Of a stretch of DNA of 54,641 bases, positions 17,460-26,467 are shown in pieces. Each line of letters begins with the position of its first letter. Position 1 is the stretch's first letter. The notes below the pieces were generated by a model. That model made no database searches. It saw only the letters and a list, made by a program, of their open reading frames with translations, and was not told where the DNA came from. The stretch comes from Ignavibacteriales bacterium (GTDB lineage: Bacteria > Bacteroidota > Ignavibacteria > Ignavibacteriales > Ignavibacteriaceae): NCBI GenBank assembly GCA_016182615.1, contig JACPGF010000162.1:1-54641 (forward strand). Direction: 5' to 3'. The position numbers were made by a program, and so were the translations under genes.

Positions 17460-17903
17460 ATGACACAAATAGAAGAACGAAAAGAATTAGTTGAGTCCCT
17501 CATCCAGAAAATACGCTTAGAGGGATTCCAGATTGTAAACCGCAGGTATGGCAAATTTGTCCCAGCTCCTCAGCCAGTTGGCGGATACGATATAGATATT
17601 CTTGCAAAACGCAGTGGTTCATTTATAATTGGGCTCTGTATTGCAAGCGGCGATTTTTCCGATTCGGGCCTTGAAGAAAAAGTCCGTTATTTAGCTTCAC
17701 GCACAACAAAATATTCAAATACCCCGGTTAAGTTATATATCGCGATTGACCAGTCGGTTTATGTACGGCTTGCAAAAATACTGCAAAATCTGCCGCACGA
17801 GTTACGGCACCGCATCCGTGCATACCCGTTAACAAACGCCGAAACTCCGGACTTGTTCTTTAACATTCAAAAACCGGCACACTCAAGAAATTATTTTAAT
17901 TGA
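17460..17903 (+). CDS. Putative degenerate PD-(D/E)XK-like protein in the lexA operon
   Basis: A 147-residue protein, 18 bp after the preceding gene, with a GAGG ribosome site. Residues about 20-80 (GFQIVNRRYGKFVPAPQPVG, then YDIDILAKRSGSFIIGLCI) resemble the core of restriction-type nuclease folds: a helix, a D-containing strand, a turn and a second strand. The E-x-K that normally ends the second strand is replaced by G-L-C, so catalysis by the usual mechanism is doubtful. The C-terminal half (YNTPVKLYIAIDQSVYVRL-like strand and helix) completes an alpha/beta fold. Identification is tentative. A hairpin terminator follows within 25 bp, closing the operon. Confidence 0.5.
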   Translation: MTQIEERKELVESLIQKIRLEGFQIVNRRYGKFVPAPQPVGGYDIDILAKRSGSFIIGLCIASGDFSDSGLEEKVRYLASRTTKYSNTPVKLYIAIDQSVYVRLAKILQNLPHELRHRIRAYPLTNAETPDLFFNIQKPAHSRNYFN

Positions 17904-17922
17904 CAAAACTCTATTTTACAGC

Positions 17923-17951
17923 AAAAAGCCGTCCTTCAGGGCGGCTTTTTT
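17923..17951 (+). terminator. Terminator of the lexA operon
   Basis: GCCGTCC (17928-17934), loop TTCA, GGGCGGC (17939-17945), then TTTTTT. A strong intrinsic terminator 20 bp after the last stop. Confidence 0.9.
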
Positions 17952-18029
17952 GCTTTACTACCTGTTTGCTTTCCGCTTCAAATTTTCATTTCTTTCGGTA
18001 AAATCTGCCATTCGTATCAGTTACTGCTG

Positions 18030-18227
18030 CTATATAACTTTATAGTAGCAATTCTCAACTCTTATTTTATCAGACGGTGCCGAACACGGCTTGTAAAACC
18101 ACTCCAGCCGTTTGAAATACTTCCGGGCTTTTATGTTTTCCGGAACATCATTCCATAACCTGCTATCTTGAGGATAAACAAGTGAAACAACTGTTAGCAT
18201 AAATACGGTTATCATAATTCTCTTCAT
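18030..18227 (-). CDS. Orphan signal-peptide fragment, probable remnant of a larger secreted protein
   Basis: A 65-residue frame starting with a clean signal peptide (MKRIMITVFMLTVVSLVYPQ). The mature part, WNDVPENIKARKYFKRLEWF, resembles the first segment of large T9SS propeller proteins of this group, where a stretch like RKxFKRxEWFY precedes the repeats. Here the protein stops after about 25 more residues. It may be a truncated gene or a genuine small secreted protein. A ribosome-site-like AAGGTG lies just before the ATG. Confidence 0.45.
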   Translation of the reverse strand: MKRIMITVFMLTVVSLVYPQDSRLWNDVPENIKARKYFKRLEWFYKPCSAPSDKIRVENCYYKVI

Positions 18228-18297
18228 CGCAGCACCTTTTCTTTTGTATAAGGGTTTCTATCCCAAATAATTTAGCTCAATTTCATCGTACTAAAAG

Positions 18298-19500
18298 CTA
18301 CTTGAGTAATATCATTTTCGTTATTGCTGTGTTTAGCCCTGCAGTCAGCTTGCAGAAGTAAACACCACTCGGATAGTTGTTCATCGATACAGACAACTCA
18401 TAATCTCCGGGATTTTGAACTTTGTCAACCAGAGTTTCAAGCAATTCACCCGAATTATTGCTCACCGAAATTTTGCAGTAGCATTGTTCGGCAATATGAT
18501 ACTTGATTGTTGTAGTCGGATTAAAAGGATTGGGATAGTTTTGCGAAAGACTAAACGTTTCTTTTTTTAAGCTTTTCTCTTTAACATCCGTCAGATAGCC
18601 GTAAATAACATTCGCATCCGCCCAGTAGGGATTATAGCTGCTGTCGCCGGATCTCACTGTCGTAAAGAAAAAATATTTCCCATCACGCGATACATAAGGA
18701 TAAGCTGCATCGGTTGCATTGATCTGCGGTCCAACATTTACCGGATTATCCCAAGAGTTATCCTGCTTTTTAATGCTGATGTAGATATTCCATGGAGTAA
18801 AACCACCAGCCCTTGATGAACTGAACATGATAAACCGCTCTTCCGGATCAATATAAGGAGTAATTTCTGCCTGCGCTGAGCTGATATTTGCTAATTTTAC
18901 CGGAGACGAATATACTCCATTTTTCAGTGTCCAAACATAAATGTCAGGATCAACGTCCGGCGGCTTTGTTAACTCTCCATAAATATTGCCGTTGTTTGCC
19001 ATTGAAAATTGTAGTCCACTGCTATATCCCGCAGGAAATGGTAAATAGAGGGTAACCGGCTGAGACCAGACATTGTTCTTACGAACCACACGGAAAATGA
19101 AACCATTGGGGCGAAACGACATGAAATACAAGGTATCTTTACTTCGCGAAAAGACCGGACTATTGTCTGTCCCATTGCTTCCATTAAATGGTGCTTTTTG
19201 CGCCTCAGTCCACTGCCCGTTAACAATTTGCGAAAACCAAATTTCTATCCGGTCGCTGGAGGGTGGAATCCTTACATATTTGCCAAAGTACATTTCAGTG
19301 CCATCGGGTGAAAAATTCGGTGCACCGTGATACCACCAATCGGCTGTAGCTAAAAAAGCGGCAGGAGGAAACCGCACCGGTTGTGTACCCGGCGGTATTT
19401 GTCCCAGATAGGGAGAAGTTTGGGCTGTCAGTTTTCCAATTACCAGCAGAATTACTGCCAGCAGGAGCACTATTGGTTGATTTAGTTTCAGTTTTATCAT
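18298..19500 (-). CDS. Secreted PD40-propeller protein with T9SS sorting tail
   Basis: About 400 residues starting at MIKLKLNQPIVLLLAVILLV, a signal peptide ending near LTAQ. An in-frame ATG at 19563 would add 21 residues before the signal and is less likely. The body has PD40/WD40-like blades: APNFSPDGTEMYF, DNSPVFSRSKDTLYF, YPYVSRDGKYFFF. The last about 80 residues form a T9SS sorting domain, with NYPNPFNPTTTIKY and GVYFCKLTAG, ending in KMILLK. It should reach the cell surface; binding partner unknown. The next gene downstream of it in the window (19687-21753) is a paralogue, and the two share the stretch around DNSPV. Confidence 0.9.
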   Translation of the reverse strand: MIKLKLNQPIVLLLAVILLVIGKLTAQTSPYLGQIPPGTQPVRFPPAAFLATADWWYHGAPNFSPDGTEMYFGKYVRIPPSSDRIEIWFSQIVNGQWTEAQKAPFNGSNGTDNSPVFSRSKDTLYFMSFRPNGFIFRVVRKNNVWSQPVTLYLPFPAGYSSGLQFSMANNGNIYGELTKPPDVDPDIYVWTLKNGVYSSPVKLANISSAQAEITPYIDPEERFIMFSSSRAGGFTPWNIYISIKKQDNSWDNPVNVGPQINATDAAYPYVSRDGKYFFFTTVRSGDSSYNPYWADANVIYGYLTDVKEKSLKKETFSLSQNYPNPFNPTTTIKYHIAEQCYCKISVSNNSGELLETLVDKVQNPGDYELSVSMNNYPSGVYFCKLTAGLNTAITKMILLK

Positions 19501-19686
19501 AATGTTAACCTGTTGAGTTTCTGTAAGTTTAAACAAATAATTCCTCGAAAAACTGCATTGCAAACTGTTGCAAAAAGGATACTCTTTTACACTTTGGGGT
19601 TGCAGTTCACTCTTTTTGCAAACAAGTTGAATTGCAGTTTTTTTAGTATTTACTTGAGCTTCTTTTTGCTCATGATTGGCTGCCGG

Positions 19687-21753
19687 TTACTTAACAAATA
19701 TCGCTTTCCGAACCTGGGAAAAGTTTTCGCTGGAGAGCCGGTAAAAATAAACCCCGCCCGAAACCGTATTATTCGCGTTATCTGTCCCATCCCATTTGAA
19801 TGAATAATCCCCTGGTTGTATATCACCACTGAAAATCGATTTTACTTCGCTTCCAAGTACATCATAAACCTTTAAAGCAGCCCGCGTTGCCTGCCCAATC
19901 CTGCAGTGTATCGTAGTTGACGGGTTAAACGGATTGGGAAAATTTTGCTCCAAAATAAACATTCCGGGAACCGCTTTTTTATCAGTTTTGACCGATAATA
20001 ACGGGTTAAACTTGTCAAATACCTTCGTGCTTACCCAGTAGGCATTATAGCCCAAATCGCCGGTTTTGGCCGAGTTGAAAAAAAGATACTTTCCGTCCGG
20101 GGAGACATACGGCATGGCATCTTCGTATTGCCCGTTAATTTTGTTGCCGAGATTTTGCGATTGAGTCCAGCTGCCATTTGCATCTTTGAATGAAACATAC
20201 AAATCATGATATCCGAGACCGTCAGAACGGATTGATTCAAAAACGACATACTTTTCATACGGTTCAATATATGGAGTACCCTGAGCAGCGGAGGTATTAA
20301 CCGTGGCCGGAAGTTCTTCAAAAACAGAATAGATGCCATTAAGCATTTTTGCTTTTGCAATTTTATACCCGCCCTGCTGCGGGAATAGGGCAAAATACAT
20401 TGATTGGTCGGCAGTGAGCGAAAATCCCCAACCCATGCTGCCCTGAAGCTGCTGCCGGTTGATTTCCACTTCCACTGGATTTGACCACCCGCTTGCCATT
20501 CGCATCACTTTGTACAAGCGCATAATACCCGTTCTGTTGGAAATAAAAAATAAGGTGTTTCAATCCCGGGAGTAAACCGGTGAATTGTCGCATGAGTCGC
20601 TTGTAAAACCCGGTTGTTGCAGAGCACTCCATTCCCCATGTACAATTTTTGTATAGTATAATTGCATGCATCCCGAGGGCTTGGTCGAAATATACTTTAC
20701 CATAAACATTTCACTTCCGTCAGGAGAGAAAATGGGAGCGCCATGCCACCACCATAAACCATCGGAAACCATATCCGAACCGCCAAATCTCTTCGGGATA
20801 GTATCGGGTTTTGCCTGCCCGAGATATGCCGGGAACGGAACCCTGATATTCGTCCATTGCGGCTGTATATTACTGCCGGCCAGTGTAGTCAGTTTTACCT
20901 GGTTACTCCCATTTATTTGCATGGTGTAAATATCGTATTTTCCGTCGCGCATTGACGTATAGGCAAGATAACCTCCATCCGGTGAAAAGCAGACGTCTGC
21001 ATCGGTGTCCGTGTTGTTGGTCAATCTTGTCTGATTTGTGCCGTCTGCATTCATTATGTATATCTCCGGATTTCCATCCCGGTTGGATTGGAAGGCTATT
21101 TTACTGCCATCGGGAGAGTACACCGGTTCGCTATTTTCTGTACCGGCGGTTGTCAGCACTTGAACAGTACCGCCATTGCTATCCGCCGTGCATATCTGAA
21201 ATTTATCGATGACAAATCCCGAATAAACAATTTTTAGTCCATCCGGTGAATACGAAGGTGAAGTTGCATAATTGGCACCAATACGGTGCAGTCCACTTCC
21301 ATCGGCATTCATCACCCATATCTCGGAACGGAAATTATCAAGGGGATACACCCTGCCGAAAATAATCCGGCTTCCATCAGGTGACCACGCGGGCTTGCCA
21401 TCCCAGGTATTCTGCCCGTTAGTTAGCTGCACAATGCCGGTTCCATTAAAATTCATGATAAACTCATGCCAGTTGTTTTCATCAATATGCCGGTAAAAAG
21501 CAATTTTCTTTTTATCCGGTGAAAGGGAAGGTCCGCATTCTTTACCAAGTGAGATTACAATCCGTTTCGTACCGCTGCCATCGTTATTCATTATATACAG
21601 ATCAAGATTTCCACTCGCGGGATTATTGGCGAAGAGTATTTTCTCAACCGTCAGTGAGTCTGGAAATGGTTTGCTCAATACTGTTGGGTTCAACAATAAT
21701 ACAAGCAGGGAAAACAAAAACAATGCGGGTTTCAGTTTGTAAGCAATATTCAT
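19687..21753 (-). pseudogene. PD40-propeller T9SS protein interrupted by an in-frame TGA
   Basis: A single 688-codon frame encodes a signal peptide (MNIAYKLKPALFLFSLLVLL), TolB-like PD40 blades (SLSPDKKKIAFYRH, PAWSPDGSRIIF, VYSPDGSKIAFQSNRDGNPE), a second propeller part and a T9SS tail (NFPNPFNPST, GVYFYRLSSE, KAIFVK). It is cut by TGA at 20562-20560: the frame reads DNSPVYSRD, stop, NTLFFISNRTG. The paralogue at 18298-19500 has DNSPVFSRSKDTLYF at this place, with Lys where the stop lies, so a CGA Arg codon changed to TGA is a natural explanation. The N-terminal 397 residues would be made without a sorting signal, and the 278-codon rest has only an internal ATG without a signal peptide. Confidence 0.88.
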
Positions 21754-22020
21754 AACAACGCTTTCAGTGAAAATGAAAAATACCGGACAACTCAGCTTTT
21801 AACGCACCAAACGGCGTAAGGTGTTACATAAAAAGATTAAATGTTCTCTTTAGGCAGTTTACAACAACAAAAAACTGCGCCGGGCTGTATGCAAAATAGG
21901 CACCATCCGGTTCCATCAAAAACAGCACTTTACCGTTGGCGGGTTTCAGTTTGCCGAATGACTGTTTTTCGGAAACTGCCGCAATTGATTATTTGAAAGA
22001 AGAAGTGTTTTGGGGTTTTT

Positions 22021-22782
22021 CTATTTTGAGATTTTTGCCATTTGAGTTAAGAACAACTCCCGCTTACCTCTTGAGATAGGAATTTGTGAAGAATCGATCA
22101 TCTCAACAATGCCCCCTTCATGGCGGATGAATTTTTTGACGAGATGTAGATTGATTAAGTGGGAATTATGCGTGCGGAAAAAAGCCTGGTCATGCAACAG
22201 CTCCTGATATTCTTTAAGGTTACGTGAAACCATAAGTTTTCTCCCATCCGTCAGAAAAAAACGGCAATAACTGCCTTCAGCTTCAACACGGATAATATCT
22301 GGCGTATTAAGATATTCCATCCCGTCGTTTGTTGGTATTGCAAGTTTTTTAGGGACAGCTGTTTTAAGATTTTCCAGTAACATAGTAAAACCCGAAGTTT
22401 GCCCATGCAGGGAATCTCTTTTCTCGACAACTTTTTTTACAGCAGCAACAAACTCGTTAATGTTTATGGGCTTAAGCAGATAATCAACAGCGCTAAATTT
22501 AATTGCTTTAATAGCATAGTGATTAAAAGCTGTTATAAAAATCACCTCGAAGATTTTTTTAGGGAAACATGACAAAACATCAAAACCGCTGCCATGCGGC
22601 ATTTCAACATCAAGAAACACAAGTTCGGGTTTCTTCTCGGTAATAACCCGTACTGCATCAATAACCGAACCGGCTGTTGCAATTATTTCAAGCTCAGGGC
22701 AGTAATCGGTTATAATTGAGCGGATAAAATTTACCGCGTCCGTTTCATCATCGACAATAATGGTTGTAAGTTTCGTGTTCAT
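22021..22782 (-). CDS. LytTR-family response regulator
   Basis: A 253-residue two-component regulator. The receiver domain (residues about 5-120) has the acidic pair IIVDDETDA, phospho-acceptor Asp in LVFLDVEMPHGSG, Thr/Ser at FITAF and Lys in YLLKPI. The LytTR DNA-binding domain (residues about 150-250) has IIRVEAEGSYCRFFLTDGR, then FFRTHNSHLINL, then IPISRGKRE. Its ATG overlaps the stop of the upstream kinase gene by four bases (ATGA), so the two are translated together and form a matched pair. Target genes are not evident; PD40 and T9SS genes lie just downstream. Confidence 0.95.
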   Translation of the reverse strand: MNTKLTTIIVDDETDAVNFIRSIITDYCPELEIIATAGSVIDAVRVITEKKPELVFLDVEMPHGSGFDVLSCFPKKIFEVIFITAFNHYAIKAIKFSAVDYLLKPININEFVAAVKKVVEKRDSLHGQTSGFTMLLENLKTAVPKKLAIPTNDGMEYLNTPDIIRVEAEGSYCRFFLTDGRKLMVSRNLKEYQELLHDQAFFRTHNSHLINLHLVKKFIRHEGGIVEMIDSSQIPISRGKRELFLTQMAKISK

Positions 22783-24719
22783 GTCATCATGGGGATATGG
22801 ATTATAACTTTTGTTCCTGCCGGTGTTCCATCAGCAGCTTTCAGGTCGGTGTATTCAATGCGCATGCTTTTACCATACAAAGTATTTACCAAATTCAGCC
22901 TCGACTGTGTGATTTTTATTCCCAATGACTGATGATCCGGCTGCTTTTTCCGGTTAATCTCTTTCGAGGCTTCACGCCCGATGCCGTTATCTTCGATAAT
23001 ACACTCGAAAAAATCATCCCGGAGCAATAGTTGTATTTGCAGCAAACCTCCGGTTTCACGGTGCATTAATCCGTGGCCGATAGCATTTTCGACAAACGGC
23101 TGTATAAACATTGTCGGAATTTTATAATCAAGTGTATCAATATTCTCATCAATTTTCAGAATAAAACTAAATTTATCTTTAAAGCGGAGCTGCTCCAGTT
23201 CAAGATATAATTGCAGCGCGTCCAATTCTTCTTTAATGGATACGGTAGTCTGTTCCGAATTATCGAGTATTTTCCGCATCAGGCTTGAAAATTTTGTCAG
23301 ATATTCATTGGTTGCAATTTTATCGTGCTGATACATATAGTACTGAATCGAGTTAAGCGTGTTAAAAATAAAATGCGGGTTCATCTGCTGTCGCAGGTTT
23401 TTCTGGGTAATTTCGGAGATTTGATGGTTCATGTCACTGATTTTACGTTTGGCATTCATCCTGAATTGGCGGTATAACAATATACCAATGATGAGAAAGA
23501 GAACAAGAGCCGCTGCCAATGCATACGTAAAGAATTGATGCTGCTGCAGGGTGTTTGACAGGTTTTCTAAATCTCTTTCTTTTTTAAATGTCTGGTATTT
23601 TACCTGGGCATCAACATATCCCGAAGAGGGGTTCCTGATCATGTACAAATCGTTATACCGCTTGTTTAGCAATAAGCATTCATACGCTTTTGTGATGTTG
23701 CCCTGCCGCTCGTACATTTTGCTCATATCCAAATAAATCGCACCTAAATCATACAAATCATTAATTGCAAGACACAGGCCGATTCCTTTTTCAAAATATC
23801 TTCCAGCAGCAGCAAAATCTCCCTTATCGCGGTAAATTGAACCGAGATTGGAATATGCATTCGCGACGGTTGTTTGTATCTGCAGGGCTGAAGCTATCGG
23901 GACAACACGGTTGTAATGATAAATAGCACTGTCATAATTTTTCAATATATAATGGTTCCATGCCAGCCTGCGGAGGGCAAGAACGATACGCGTTGAGTCT
24001 TTGCTCTGTAAAGCAAAGTGCAGGCTTTTTTTGAATGATCCCAACGAAGCAGTATAGTTGCTATCAATGAGCAGCGATACATTGCCAAGGCCATAATAAC
24101 CATCGGCAGCTGCACCGGGATAATTTCCCTGCAAACTCAAATCAATACCTGCCTGATAGTGTTTTTGTGCCATAGGTCCGGTGTTCAAGTTAAAATACGT
24201 TGCTGCAAGTTTAAGATGTACAACTGTTTTTAATGAATCACTTATATTTTCTACTTTTCCGCTTAAAATATTTTCATACGTATCTCTTACCTCGTAAAAT
24301 GCGCCCATGTTGGTCATCAGTTCAGCGCTGAGTAAGTCAATGCGGAGATGTTTTGTTTTAGCGGTTGATTCATAATATTTTTTCTTGGCCATGGCAAGTT
24401 CATAGTATGCCGCAAGGAAGTTTTTTTGCCGGTTTAGTATTTCAGCATGAACCCAGTACAGTTTATAACCGATGCTTATTTTTTTTGCTTTTGCAAGAAG
24501 AATCGCCTCTTCGGCGTAAGCCGAGGCCTGCATTATGCTCGTGTCAGCCCAGGTGTAATACCAGGCAGCATCCTGCAATTTTTCCAACCGGGCTGAATCC
24601 GTCAGCGTACCCTGCAGTTCTGTTTTTACTTTATTAATATCAATTGCCTGCTGCGGGTAGCCGTTCCCGGATAAACACAATAGACAAATCAACAGAAAAG
24701 CAGTCAGGTTTCTGGACAT
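22779..24719 (-). CDS. TPR-containing LytS-type sensor histidine kinase
   Basis: A 646-residue kinase. A signal peptide (residues 1-22) is followed by an extracytoplasmic TPR region (about 60-360; for example AYSNLGSIYRDKGDFAAAGR), one membrane helix (YALAAALVLFLIIGILLY, about residue 400), then a His_kinase (LytS/YehU) domain with the phospho-acceptor His in QMNPHFIFN and an ATP-binding domain with VENAIGHGLM and EDNGIGRE. It phosphorylates the LytTR regulator encoded by the overlapping next gene. The sensed signal is unknown; TPRs suggest a protein ligand or assembly state in the periplasm. Confidence 0.94.
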   Translation of the reverse strand: MSRNLTAFLLICLLCLSGNGYPQQAIDINKVKTELQGTLTDSARLEKLQDAAWYYTWADTSIMQASAYAEEAILLAKAKKISIGYKLYWVHAEILNRQKNFLAAYYELAMAKKKYYESTAKTKHLRIDLLSAELMTNMGAFYEVRDTYENILSGKVENISDSLKTVVHLKLAATYFNLNTGPMAQKHYQAGIDLSLQGNYPGAAADGYYGLGNVSLLIDSNYTASLGSFKKSLHFALQSKDSTRIVLALRRLAWNHYILKNYDSAIYHYNRVVPIASALQIQTTVANAYSNLGSIYRDKGDFAAAGRYFEKGIGLCLAINDLYDLGAIYLDMSKMYERQGNITKAYECLLLNKRYNDLYMIRNPSSGYVDAQVKYQTFKKERDLENLSNTLQQHQFFTYALAAALVLFLIIGILLYRQFRMNAKRKISDMNHQISEITQKNLRQQMNPHFIFNTLNSIQYYMYQHDKIATNEYLTKFSSLMRKILDNSEQTTVSIKEELDALQLYLELEQLRFKDKFSFILKIDENIDTLDYKIPTMFIQPFVENAIGHGLMHRETGGLLQIQLLLRDDFFECIIEDNGIGREASKEINRKKQPDHQSLGIKITQSRLNLVNTLYGKSMRIEYTDLKAADGTPAGTKVIIHIPMMT

Positions 24720-25086
24720 GAGAAAGAACCAAATAATGAAAAGCTAAAATTATAAAAATTTTGCCATAGAGCCTCGCACCGATTCTTAAAATGCTGTTTT
24801 GAATTAACAGATTGCAGGCTGCCCTGCTAAATTTTGATTTTAATGCAAAGGTTTCATATTGGATGGATGAATCCCGATGGAATTAAGATGGAGAAATTTC
24901 ACTCATGAGCGATTTGAACTTTTTTCAGAAAACTCAAAGAGGCTTTCCACCGTCGCGGCACAGCCGAGTAAACGGGGCATTAGAAGAAGAATTTAACTTT
25001 TTGCACAACCAATTAATAGGTGGTGGAACCTTACGCTAACTTTTTATAATTAAACAACTGAACAAATTAGCAACTCATCATTCACA

Positions 25087-25449
25087 ATTCCTATGCTGGC
25101 AAAACCAGAAGCTGATATTTACAACTGCTCAAGTCAAAAAGGATTTTTCTTCTAATGCCCCTGAATGGTGGTGTAGTATAACTTAAAGGCAAAATACAGC
25201 AATAATATTGGGCTGAAGCCCGTTTGGTTTGGTACTTTTTATCCCCCGATTTCAGAGGCTGCGTTAGAACCCCTTGTGAAGCATCTTTATTTTTCGATTT
25301 CAGTTCAAAATAGAGATATCTTTTTGAAAAATTTGAGTTTTAACCCAGCCTCTAAAGTCTGAGGTCAGGAGATGGAAATTATTTTAGATATGAGCTGAAC
25401 ATATACAAGAAAAACTCCTCACATTTAAGATGAATCTAATCACTTATGG
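25087..25449. repeat. Family B dispersed element, copy 3 (short, with nested family A fragment)
   Basis: The left end has CTATGCTGGCAAAACCAGAAG and ACAACTGCTCAAGTC; the right end has CACATTTAAGATGAATC and CACTTATGG. These match the two outer ends of copies 1, 2 and 4. The core is different and includes a family A half-site (CTAAAGTCTGAGGTCAGGAG at about 25351-25370, then AGATGGAAATTATTTTAGAT). The rest of the 1 kb gap (24720-25728) holds no gene; near 25515 there is a tandem AATGTAGAATGTAGAATGTA stretch. Confidence 0.6.
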
Positions 25450-25728
25450 AATACCGCTCAATTATTCTTGAACCGCTTCGGTGTTTCTAGAATCAAACAG
25501 GGAGACAATTAAAATGTAAAATGTAGAATGTAGAATGTAAAACCTGCCTGACTGAATCGTTCTGGCGGGTGTAGAATGAAAATTCTGGTGAATCCGGTTG
25601 TTTTTAATGTGAGAAATGAAAATACTTATTTCTGGTGTTTAGTTATGTGCCAATAAAGTACTTTATGGTATCACTAAAAACTCAAAATCTCACAAACTCA
25701 TTCATAATTAATAATTCATAATTGCAAA

Positions 25729-25941
25729 ATGGATATTACAAAAAAATTCAAATGGAAATATTTACTGCCCGTACTGGGTGGTGTTTTAGGATACTCGTAT
25801 TACTATTTTATCGGCTGTACGAGCGGTAAATGCGCAATTACCAGTGATCCGTACATCTCAACAATCTATGGAACAGTAATGGCCTCGGTTTTTCTGTATC
25901 CCGATAAAAAGAAAGCTCATAAAGATGGAACAGATATCTAA
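25729..25941 (+). CDS. DUF6132-type small membrane protein
   Basis: A 70-residue protein. The pattern KYLLPVLGGVLGYSYYYFIG, then CTSGKCAITSDPYISTIYGT, is the DUF6132 signature: a first membrane helix, a G-C-x-S-G-x-C pair of cysteines, a P-Y-I-S-T segment and a second helix. Function unknown; members often sit beside rhodanese and DUF1858 genes in sulphur or redox-related clusters. It overlaps the next gene by 17 bases, a sign of co-translation. Confidence 0.85.
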   Translation: MDITKKFKWKYLLPVLGGVLGYSYYYFIGCTSGKCAITSDPYISTIYGTVMASVFLYPDKKKAHKDGTDI

Positions 25942-26137
25942 AGAAACACTTATCGAGGATTTGCTGCAGATACTGCCCACATCAGTTAATTATCTGATGG
26001 ACAGAGGCATACGCTGCATGCGCTGTGGTGAGCCCATGTGGGGCACCTTGGAAAAGGCATGCACGGATAAAGGCTTTACACAAGATGAAATTGCTGTTTT
26101 TGTTAATGACCTGAACGGATTGTTAACCACAGTTTAA
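25925..26137 (+). CDS. DUF1858-domain protein
   Basis: A 70-residue protein. The fold is that of DUF1858: a short N-terminal strand and helix (ETLIEDLLQILPTSVNYL), then GIRCMRCGEPMWGTLEKACT with the C-M-R-C-G-x-P motif, and a C-terminal helix with FVNDLN. Members are thought to be small redox or ligand-binding proteins. It overlaps the DUF6132 gene by 17 bases. The 330 bp that follow hold no gene. Confidence 0.88.
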   Translation: MEQISKETLIEDLLQILPTSVNYLMDRGIRCMRCGEPMWGTLEKACTDKGFTQDEIAVFVNDLNGLLTTV

Positions 26138-26467
26138 GGAAACAATAAAGTGCATTGGCTATTGCACACTTGCAGATAGCAAACAGCAATGTTGCTGCTG
26201 CTTAAATAAATAATTTCCTTAACCCAGTGTTGTGACAATGTATTATTGAGAATGTAAAATGTATAATGAGGCAGAAATTAACTTATTAAATTGAGCGCAT
26301 TGTTTCATAATTAAACTGCCAAGACACTAGTGCCTTGACCGTTTATTTTATATACACTGAACTTGAGTTTACACTTTGAATTTTGCCCTCATTATTTATT
26401 ATTCATTCTTAATTATTCATTAACACAACACGTGCGCCATATCCTGCCGTTCATTCCTGCATTCTAT

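Noticed and set aside
20560-20562. Selenocysteine or recoded TGA in the PD40 gene
   Set aside because: The paralogue has Lys at this place, the protein is an ordinary propeller, and no insertion hairpin was evident.
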